From Desulfovibrio sp. (GTDB lineage Bacteria > Desulfobacterota > Desulfovibrionia > Desulfovibrionales > Desulfovibrionaceae): 38,192 bases of DNA. The notes beneath the pieces are model-generated. The model saw only the letters and a program-made list of their open reading frames with translations, made no database searches and was not told the DNA's origin. The DNA is taken from assembly GCA_014804965.1 (NCBI GenBank), contig JAAUYU010000019.1, positions 5,897-44,088 on the forward strand, written 5' to 3'. A program made the translations under genes and the position numbers. Below are positions 24,579-30,291 of this stretch, piece after piece. Within the stretch, counting starts at the first letter, position 1, and every line of letters starts with the position of its first letter.

Positions 24579-25271
24579 TCAGGCCGGTTCACCCATGTCG
24601 AAGCTGCCGCCGGTGGAATAGCCGGGCACATGGACCTTGTCCTCGAGGCGGCGCAGCAGCCGGAGCACCACCCAGGTCAGGAGAAAATAGATGGCGCCCG
24701 CCGCGGCATAGAGCGCGAGGTGCTCGTGCGTGCGCGCCGCGGCGAAGGAGGTGCGGGCCATGATGTCCTGCGTGCCGAGCACGAAGCAGATTGCCGAATC
24801 CTTGAGCAGGATGGAAAATTCGTTGGCCCAGCCGGGGATGGAAAGGCGCAGGGCCTGCGGCAGGATGATGTGCGTGATGCCCGTGATGTCGCTCATGCCG
24901 AGGGCCCGCGCCGCCTGCAACTGCCCGCGGGGCAAGCTTTCGATGGCCCCGCGGAAGATTTGCGACTGGTAGGCCGTGCTGGTGCAGCCGAGCACCAGGC
25001 AGGCGATGAGGAAGGGATCGGCCGGGAGCCCCAGGCTGATGAAAAAGCCGTAAAAGAGGAAGAGGAGGACGAGGATGGGCACGCCACGGAAAAACCACAC
25101 ATAGAGCCGCACCAAGCGGCGGCTCCACGCCGGTCCGTAGACCTGCGCCACCGCAAAGGGCACGCCCAGGGCGAGGCCCATGGCGAGCGACGCGGCCACA
25201 TTGCCCACGGTGACGAGGATGCCCGGCAAAATGGCGGGCAGCGCCTCAATGACGACAAGCAATGAATGCAT
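24579..25271 (-). CDS. polar amino-acid ABC importer, permease subunit
   Basis: A 230-residue inner-membrane permease of the His/Glu/Gln/Arg/opine (HisM/GlnP) type with about five helices, the first being ILPGILVTVGNVAASLAMGLALGV. The EAA loop that docks the ATPase reads QLQAARALGMSDITGITHIILPQALRLSIPGW. FFRGVPILVLLFLFYGFF is the usual second helix pair. Only one permease gene is present, so it likely acts as a homodimer. It is the middle gene of the operon binding protein - permease - ATPase. The intergenic space upstream carries a stable hairpin that may lower its expression relative to the binding protein. Confidence 0.95.
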   Translation of the reverse strand: MHSLLVVIEALPAILPGILVTVGNVAASLAMGLALGVPFAVAQVYGPAWSRRLVRLYVWFFRGVPILVLLFLFYGFFISLGLPADPFLIACLVLGCTSTAYQSQIFRGAIESLPRGQLQAARALGMSDITGITHIILPQALRLSIPGWANEFSILLKDSAICFVLGTQDIMARTSFAAARTHEHLALYAAAGAIYFLLTWVVLRLLRRLEDKVHVPGYSTGGSFDMGEPA

Positions 25272-25359
25272 GGGCGTGGCGTTCCTGGGTTTTCGTCGGG
25301 GATGGGCCGCGCGGTGGCCGCGGGCACTGGGAGGCTCGCGGCCTCCGGCGTGCTGCGGC

Positions 25360-25397
25360 CCGGAACCCCTCGCCCGCACAAGGCCAAGGGGTTCCGG
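25360..25397 (-). promoter_or_regulatory. intercistronic hairpin in the ABC importer operon
   Basis: CCGGAACCCCT (25360-25370) pairs perfectly with AGGGGTTCCGG (25387-25397), and the stem can be extended with one mismatch. It lies between the binding-protein gene and the permease gene, and no T-run follows. Such stems commonly protect the upstream message from 3' decay, giving more binding protein than permease. Confidence 0.6.
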
Positions 25398-25423
25398 GGC
25401 AAAACGCGGCTTGAGGCTGCGCC

Positions 25424-26182
25424 TTACTTGTGCAGGTACTTCTTCTGCAGTTCCTGCCAGTACGGGTCGGCCTTGAGCTTGCGGTAGCCTTCGTCCACCA
25501 GCGCGCGCAGGTCCTTGTCCTCCTTGCGGATGGCAACGCCGAAGCCGTCGGGCTCGCCATGCGTGCCCGCCTTCTTCACGGCGCGGCCCTTGGAGATGGC
25601 GTCGTCTGCGGGCAGCTCGTCCATGAGGGCGGCTTGGATGCGGCCGTTAAGCAGGTCCTCCACGGCGAGCGGCGCGGAATCATAGAAGCGCAGCTCCATG
25701 GGGTAGCCCTTGGCCTGCTGCTCCTGCTTCAGGGCATTGGCCTCGGAGGTGCCGCGCTGCACGCCCACCTTGATGGGCTTGCTCAGGATCTCCTCCACGG
25801 TGAGCGTGGAATCGGCGGGCACCACGAAGACGCGCGAGACCGTCCAGTACGGGTCGGAGAACTGCACCATCTTGGCGCGCTCGGGCGTGATGCTCATGCC
25901 GGAGCAGACCATGTCGATCTGGTTGGCCAGAAGAGCCGGGATGATGCCGTCCCAGGCCATGGGCTTGTGCTCAATGTTGACGCCCATGTTCTTGGCGATC
26001 CAGTTCATGGAATCCACGTCAAAACCGGCGGCCTGGCCGGTTTTTTCATCCACATAGGCGAAGGGCGGATAGTTGGGGTCGATGCCGTTGACATAGGTCC
26101 TGGCGTCGGCAGCGAAGCTCCCCTGCGCGAAGAACAGGGTGAGCAGGCCGGCCAGGAGCGCGCCGCAGAAACTCTTTTTCAT
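25424..26182 (-). CDS. polar amino-acid ABC importer, periplasmic binding protein
   Basis: A 252-residue solute-binding protein (cluster 3, SBP_bac_3). Residues 1-24 are a Sec signal peptide ending GSFA. The mature protein begins with the family pattern DPNYPPFAYVDEKTGQAAGFDVD, then WDGIIPALLANQIDMVCSGMSITPERAKMVQFSDPYW, and later IKVGVQRGTSEA for the second lobe. The ligand should be a polar or charged amino acid; the exact one cannot be read from sequence. GGGGAG precedes the ATG at 26182. First gene of a three-gene operon, so the promoter should lie between 26183 and about 26420, but no convincing -35/-10 pair was found there. Confidence 0.95.
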   Translation of the reverse strand: MKKSFCGALLAGLLTLFFAQGSFAADARTYVNGIDPNYPPFAYVDEKTGQAAGFDVDSMNWIAKNMGVNIEHKPMAWDGIIPALLANQIDMVCSGMSITPERAKMVQFSDPYWTVSRVFVVPADSTLTVEEILSKPIKVGVQRGTSEANALKQEQQAKGYPMELRFYDSAPLAVEDLLNGRIQAALMDELPADDAISKGRAVKKAGTHGEPDGFGVAIRKEDKDLRALVDEGYRKLKADPYWQELQKKYLHK

Positions 26183-26424
26183 GCTGGGCTCCCCTCGGGA
26201 AAATGCGTGTGCGGACGGAGACGGCCATCGCCCCCGCGGAAAGGCGCAATTTACCAGATGGCGGAACGCAGCGCAAGGCGCGCGCCCGGGGCGTGGCGGG
26301 GTGGAGGGAAAGTGGTGGCTGCGGTGCCACTGCCTCAGAGAAAACCCGAAGGGGATGTGGGCAGGTGCCTGCGCGGGGATTTTCCCGGCAGAGACTCCGA
26401 AGTCATCCGTTCCGGCAGGCAAGA

Positions 26425-26452
26425 AAAAAGGGGGCCCTGCGGCCCCCTTTTT
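26425..26452 (-). terminator. strong bidirectional intrinsic terminator
   Basis: AAAAAGGGGGCC (26425-26436) pairs perfectly with GGCCCCCTTTTT (26441-26452) around a four-base loop. Both strands have a T-run. It ends the small gene at 26556-26834 and insulates the ABC operon. Confidence 0.93.
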
Positions 26453-26555
26453 GTGTTGAGTGATGCGGGGAAAGCGGAAATCGGCGTCGCCTTCATGTCG
26501 GAAAGGTGATGCGTGTGAGGTGCATCTTTACAGCGCGCACGCCTGCGAAGCGCTC

Positions 26556-26834
26556 CTACTGGGTGGGCGGCTCCTCGCAGGGGTGCACAAGGGCCAGCGC
26601 CAGCCTGGCGGCGGAAAGGGCAGGCCTGGGGCGCCCGCCCACGCGGCGGCGCACAAAGCCGGCCATGTCCAGCGCCACGGCCGCATCATTGGGCACAAAG
26701 CGGCTGGCGTTTTTATTGTCTTCAAGAATGTCGAGGTATCTGTCGATCTTTGCGAGGTCCTGATGGTTTCCCGGTGGTTCGTCGGGCCGCTGCGCGAGCG
26801 ACTCAAAGGATGTGTGATTCAGAATCAGCGACAT
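26556..26834 (-). CDS. small protein of unknown function, Shine-Dalgarno in a hairpin loop
   Basis: A 92-residue soluble protein beginning MSLILNHTSFESLAQ, with DLAKIDRYLDILEDNKNASRF in the middle and a basic, Pro-rich second half (FVRRRVGGRPRPALS). No known motif, signal or membrane segment was recognised. The case for a real gene is its very strong ribosome site (AAGGAGG, seven bases before the second ATG) and the terminator about 100 bases after its stop. The first ATG at 26840 is too close to the ribosome site, so the second is chosen. The ribosome site itself sits in the loop of a small hairpin, and the 340-base leader holds five more hairpins, so expression is probably controlled after transcription starts. 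Bases 26453-26555 hold nothing visible. Confidence 0.6.
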   Translation of the reverse strand: MSLILNHTSFESLAQRPDEPPGNHQDLAKIDRYLDILEDNKNASRFVPNDAAVALDMAGFVRRRVGGRPRPALSAARLALALVHPCEEPPTQ

Positions 26835-26836
26835 GT

Positions 26837-26854
26837 CCATTCCTCCTTGAATGG
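26837..26854 (-). promoter_or_regulatory. hairpin presenting the Shine-Dalgarno sequence in its loop
   Basis: On the minus strand CCATTC-AAGGAG-GAATGG forms a perfect six-base stem whose six-base loop is the core of the ribosome site for the small gene. A GGA in a hairpin loop at the ribosome site is the form recognised by CsrA/RsmA repressors (AnGGA). CsrA control is an inference. Confidence 0.55.
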
Positions 26855-26886
26855 TTCACTGCTTCCCTGCAGACGGATGACGCCGT

Positions 26887-27062
26887 TCCCCGCGCGCAAG
26901 GCGCACGGGGACGCCTCACGGCATATTGGTTGAAAATTCTCCAAATTTTCAACCATACGCGCTTGCGTTTCGCGGAAAGAGCGCGGTCTTTCCGCTCACT
27001 TTGGCGCGGGCGCTCAAGAATGAGCGCCGGGCAGCCGGGCAAAAAGCCTAGCCGGGCTGCCC
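26887..27062 (-). other. chain of five hairpins in a 340-base gene-free stretch
   Basis: Between the glycosyltransferase stop and the small gene, five stems follow one another. H1 is 26887-26911 (TCCCCG/CGGGGA outer, GCGC/GCGC inner, one mismatch). H2 is 26927-26955 (TGGTTGAAAATT with AATTTTCAACCA, perfect, loop of five). H3 is 26972-26995 (GCGGAAAGA with TCTTTCCGC, perfect). H4 is 27009-27028 (GGCGCTC with GAGCGCC, perfect). H5 is 27029-27062 (GGGCAGCC with GGCTGCCC, extended past one mismatch). The arms are unrelated in sequence, so this is not one repeated unit. No T-run follows any of them directly. The rest (27063-27176) is AT-rich with T-runs on the minus strand and may hold the promoter. 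It could be a structured leader RNA, a small RNA, or stacked operators. Confidence 0.55.
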
Positions 27063-27176
27063 TAATTCCACTCAACACCGGCCTTATCGGCGGGGGGACA
27101 AGAGTCCTTTAGGGCGGATTTCGTTTTTTCCAGAAAAATTTGAAAAAAATTCACAAAGGCAAGAAAAAGCAGACTT

Positions 27177-28289
27177 TTAATTTTTTATGGTGCAAGTGGG
27201 CGCACCCGGAGAGGCTGAGCTTCCCCCCATCTCCAGCTTCCCCGTCCTGATAAACGTGTCCACCAGGCCGAAGACGAGCGCATTGCCGCAGAAATTCCCT
27301 TGGGCGATGGCGTTTTTATAGGCATCCAGCCGCTGCTCGAATCCGGCGAGCGCGTCCGGCGTGAGGCTCGGCAGGTCCGCCTGCATCCCGTAGCCCAGGC
27401 GCTCCAGGTAGAGGGCGTTGAAGCGCTGTTCCACCATGGCCCGGATGGGCAAGGAGAGCACGGGCTTGCCGAGATAGAGCGCCTCGCCCATGAGGGTGTG
27501 CCCGCCGCCCTGAATGACATAGGCGCAACCGGCAAGAAGCTCGAGGAATTCCTCCTCGCTCTTGCGCTTAAAGATGACATTGCCCTCCCGCCCCTCCTCG
27601 CGCACATAGCCATAGACATAACAGGTGCGGGTGGTCCCGGCGCGCAAAATATCGATGAGCTTCTTATGCGTGGAATTGCTCTGGTAGACGACGACATGCC
27701 CCTCGTCGCGCGGCGTGAGGCCGAGCACCCGCTCGCGCAGGATGGGGGGCGCGATGCGCGTGGTGGCGGCATATTGCGGCAGGAGCGGCGGCGCGTAAAA
27801 GGAAATGATGAGGTTGGCGTCCGTGGGCCGGAAGAGCCAGCGCGGCGTCAGGCCCTGCACAAAGGCGTCCCAGCGCAGGTTCGGCGGCAGGTCGTGGCGG
27901 CAGGAGGTGATGATGTGCTGGTGGTCAAGCGTGAGGCAGGGAAGATGCGCGCGCTCGGCCGCCCGGGGCACGAAATACTCGAGGTCCGTCATGCAGACCT
28001 CGGGGCGGAAGTCGTCGATGAGCCTGAGGGCCTCGCCGATATAGCGCTCGCGATGGAGGAGCAGGGGTACGGCGCGGGCCACGGTGGCGCCCACGTCCAC
28101 CTTGTAGTTCTTGAACACCGTACCGAGATTGGGCAGGCGGTAAACGCGAAATTCCGGCTCAAGCACACGGGCCGCGTCGTCGTTGGCGACGAAGAGGAAC
28201 TCGTGCTGCGGCAGGCGTCGCGCCAGGGTGAGGCCGCGCATGGCGTGGCCGTGGCCTGTGCCGTGGATGCCGTAGAGGACGCGCGCCAT
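27177..28289 (-). CDS. MJ1255/VC2487-type GT-B glycosyltransferase
   Basis: A 370-residue GT-B fold protein related to MurG and UDP-sugar transferases. The N-terminal acceptor half starts ARVLYGIHGTGHGHAMRG, the glycine-rich loop of this family. The C-terminal donor half has YVIQGGGHTLMGEALYLGKP followed by IRAMVEQRFNALYLERLG, the UDP-sugar binding region. In MJ1255-type proteins the acceptor is unknown; envelope glycan or glycolipid is likely. The ATG at 28289 has only a weak ribosome site. The final 20 residues are low-complexity (SSASPGAP). The gene ends 114 bases before the hairpin chain. The first 195-bp repeat copy lies 60 bases upstream. Confidence 0.85.
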   Translation of the reverse strand: MARVLYGIHGTGHGHAMRGLTLARRLPQHEFLFVANDDAARVLEPEFRVYRLPNLGTVFKNYKVDVGATVARAVPLLLHRERYIGEALRLIDDFRPEVCMTDLEYFVPRAAERAHLPCLTLDHQHIITSCRHDLPPNLRWDAFVQGLTPRWLFRPTDANLIISFYAPPLLPQYAATTRIAPPILRERVLGLTPRDEGHVVVYQSNSTHKKLIDILRAGTTRTCYVYGYVREEGREGNVIFKRKSEEEFLELLAGCAYVIQGGGHTLMGEALYLGKPVLSLPIRAMVEQRFNALYLERLGYGMQADLPSLTPDALAGFEQRLDAYKNAIAQGNFCGNALVFGLVDTFIRTGKLEMGGSSASPGAPTCTIKN

Positions 28290-28349
28290 GTGGTTACCGT
28301 GAGCCTTTTGGTTTACTGTTGGGTAGGTGGTGTGGCGGTGCAGCTTGAT

Positions 28350-28544
28350 TAATGCCGAAATTATCCGTCAAAAACAGCCTTTTCGCTGCTGGCTGCGTCA
28401 GAAAAAAATTTCCTCGGTCGAGTACTTGAGTACACTCCCTTCGGAAATTTTTGTCTTCCTTGCCAGCAACGAAAAATCTTATTTTTTAGGATTCTTCCGG
28501 CACCAGCACCCGTCTTCCGCTTCGCTCCAGACGGAATTAGGGAA
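28350..28544 (+). repeat. 195-bp fold-back repeat, copy 1
   Basis: The same 195-bp element occurs inverted at 37523-37717; I count 175 of 195 matches and no gaps. It folds on itself. Outer arms AATT(AT)CCGTC and GACGGAATT pair. An inner stem joins CGCTGCTGGC (28384-28393) with GCCAGCAACG (28462-28471). AAAAATTTCC (28404-28413) pairs with GGAAATTTTT (28443-28452), and the tip is GTACTTGAGTAC (28422-28433). AAAAATCTTATTTTT makes a side hairpin. It fills most of the gap between ssb and the glycosyltransferase. No target-site duplication is visible. It could be a MITE-like element or a structured RNA/DNA site. Confidence 0.9.
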
Positions 28545-28617
28545 GGTCTATCAAGGGCACGAGATGATATGCAACCTTCAGGTATATGAAGTGTGAAGCC
28601 GTAGCAAACACCCTTGG

Positions 28618-28664
28618 CAGGCGCGGGAACACGCCTGAAAGGTACCGGGCGCATCTGCGCCCGG
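28618..28664 (-). terminator. two hairpins downstream of ssb
   Basis: CAGGCG pairs with CGCCTG (28618-28637), and CCGGGCGC (28645-28652) pairs perfectly with GCGCCCGG (28657-28664) around ATCT. They lie 20-70 bases past the ssb stop. Read leftward no T-run follows, so they may stop transcription weakly or protect the 3' end. Confidence 0.45.
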
Positions 28665-28684
28665 CATGATCACAAAAACACTTC

Positions 28685-29209
28685 CTAGAACGGCACCTCG
28701 TCCATGCCCGCTTCGGAGGGGAAGGCCGGCCCCAGGTCCTCGTCCTGCCGGGATTGGCGTCCCTGCGGGGCGTGCTGGGGCGGCCGGTTGCCGCCGCCCT
28801 GGCGATTGCCCTGCGGGCGCTGGCGCTGGCCGCCGCCGTCGCCCCAGTCACCGGGCGCGCCGTCCGGGGCCTGGCCGCGCTCGCCCTTGCGGTCGAGGAA
28901 CTGGACGCGCTGGGCCTTGATCTCGGTGGTGTAGCGGTCCTGGCCGGACTGGTCCTGCCATTTGCGCGTCTGGAGGCTGCCCTCCACATAGACGAGGCTG
29001 CCCTTGGAAAGGTAGTTGGCGCAATTTTCCGCCTGGCGCTGGAAAACGGAAACGCGGTGCCATTCGGTGCGCTCCACCTTGTTGCCGTCCCTGTCCGTAT
29101 AGGATTCGTCGGTGGCCACATTGAGCGTCGCCACCGGGGAGCCGCTCTGGGTGTAGCGGAGTTCGGGGTCGCGGCCGAGACGGCCGATGAGCATGACCTT
29201 GTTCAGCAT
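28685..29209 (-). CDS. ssb: single-stranded DNA-binding protein
   Basis: A 174-residue SSB. The OB-fold covers residues 1-110 ([53 protein letters not shown]). A Gly/Gln/Arg/Pro-rich disordered tail follows, and the acidic tip ends MDEVPF, the docking peptide for replication and repair partners (DDIPF in E. coli). It binds single-stranded DNA as a homotetramer in replication and repair. AGGAG precedes the ATG at 29209. It is the last gene of the carboxylase operon, 48 bases downstream of a small gene, so it may be partly expressed from that operon; a promoter of its own was not identified. Confidence 0.97.
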   Translation of the reverse strand: MLNKVMLIGRLGRDPELRYTQSGSPVATLNVATDESYTDRDGNKVERTEWHRVSVFQRQAENCANYLSKGSLVYVEGSLQTRKWQDQSGQDRYTTEIKAQRVQFLDRKGERGQAPDGAPGDWGDGGGQRQRPQGNRQGGGNRPPQHAPQGRQSRQDEDLGPAFPSEAGMDEVPF

Positions 29210-29257
29210 GGAAGGCTCCTGAAAAGCGGGAAAAAGTGTCGGGGGAGGAGCGGGCCG

Positions 29258-29596
29258 CTACTCCGTATAGGCGCGCTCCAGCGCGTCCAGGGCGTCTTCA
29301 AGGTCGTCGCTCAGGCCATTGGCCTTGCGCGGGTCCCAGTCGGCGAGCGCCGCCTCGAGTTCGGCCTTGAGGCGCGCGGCCTCGCGGATGCCCGGCCCCA
29401 TGGCCTGCTTGCGCGCCTCGGACCACTTCATGAAGCGCAGGCCTTCGTCCAGCCGCCGCACGAGCTCCAGCACGCCGCGGCCCTCGCTCTTCACCGGCAC
29501 TGTCCCCGCCAGCGTGACGAGCCTCGGCCAGTATTCCTCCACCAGTTCCTCATTCCAGGTCACGGCCGTGACCCTGATTTGCAGCACTTTGCCCAT
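29258..29596 (-). CDS. small protein of unknown function between the carboxylase genes and ssb
   Basis: A 112-residue soluble protein, MGKVLQIRVTAVTWNEELVEEYW, followed by LELVRRLDEGLRFMKWSEARK and a long, acidic, Ala/Leu-rich helical C-terminus (REAARLKAELEAAL, LSDDLEDALDALERAYTE). The second half looks like an amphipathic helix or coiled coil. There is no signal peptide or known motif. GGAGG lies a few bases before the ATG at 29596. Its start is only 11 bases past the stop of the carrier-like gene, so it is certainly in that operon; a role as an assembly or regulatory partner of the carboxylase is possible but unsupported. I do not recognise the family. Confidence 0.8.
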   Translation of the reverse strand: MGKVLQIRVTAVTWNEELVEEYWPRLVTLAGTVPVKSEGRGVLELVRRLDEGLRFMKWSEARKQAMGPGIREAARLKAELEAALADWDPRKANGLSDDLEDALDALERAYTE

Positions 29597-29607
29597 ATGC
29601 CCTCCGT

Positions 29608-30258
29608 TCAGTCGTTTTCCGTCCATTCGGTCTGGACGCGCATGATGACGTCCTGAATGGCGGGGAGCTGGTCGCGCGGGCACACGCCGATGAGCGGCGC
29701 GCCCGCGTCCATGTTTTCGTTATAGGTGAAATACACCGCGTAGATGACGCCCTCGGGCCCGGAATAGCGCAAGGGGGCCTCGCGCTTCATGCGCGACATG
29801 ATGAGCAGTTCCATGCCGTCGCGCACGGCCACGGAGTGGGCGTCCGAGGCGCGGATCTTCTTGTCCACTTCGGGGGTGAAATAATACTTGGCCCGCTCCG
29901 GGGCGCGGAAGAGGTGCAGCGCGCGGCGCAGGATGATGGCCTGCACCTCCTCGCGGGTGAGCTTGTGGCGCAGCACGGCGAGCTCGGTCCCGGCCTCCAC
30001 GAAGGCGCCCTCCAGCTCGTCGCGCACCGCCGAGATTTCGCCCTTTTCCGGCACGCAGATGGGCTTGGGGTTGCGCTCGCGCTCCAGCGTGGCCACGAGG
30101 GTGCCGGGTTTTTCCTTCCACTGCCCCTGGGGGCCGTGCACCTGGTCGCCGGGTTTCAGCCCGGCGAAGGTCACCGTGCCGGTATGCGGGGCGGAGATGA
30201 CGATCTCCCGGTAGGGGGACGCCTTGATTTCGTCGAGCAGCGCGGAAATGTCGATCAT
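29608..30258 (-). CDS. carboxylase carrier-like protein with two biotinyl/lipoyl-type domains
   Basis: A 216-residue protein that appears to hold two biotinyl-fold domains. The first (about 18-97) reads VISAPHTGTVTFAGLKPGDQV, then LERERNPKPICVPEKGEI, then FVEAGTELAVL. Aligned to the usual IEAMKMENEIRAP, the biotin-accepting Lys is Arg62. The second (about 135-193) has MSRMKREAPLRYSGPEGVIYAV and NENMDAGAPLIGV. Here a Met-Lys pair (Lys158) sits at the expected hairpin position, but in the context RMKR rather than AMKM. The likely role is the carrier arm of the carboxylase encoded upstream, with Lys158 the candidate site. That is inference; a modified or biotin-free role is possible. It follows the carboxyltransferase gene by 33 bases. 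Confidence 0.75.
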   Translation of the reverse strand: MIDISALLDEIKASPYREIVISAPHTGTVTFAGLKPGDQVHGPQGQWKEKPGTLVATLERERNPKPICVPEKGEISAVRDELEGAFVEAGTELAVLRHKLTREEVQAIILRRALHLFRAPERAKYYFTPEVDKKIRASDAHSVAVRDGMELLIMSRMKREAPLRYSGPEGVIYAVYFTYNENMDAGAPLIGVCPRDQLPAIQDVIMRVQTEWTEND

Positions 30259-30291
30259 GCCTTTCCTGTGCGGGGCTGCCTTGGCGGCCCG

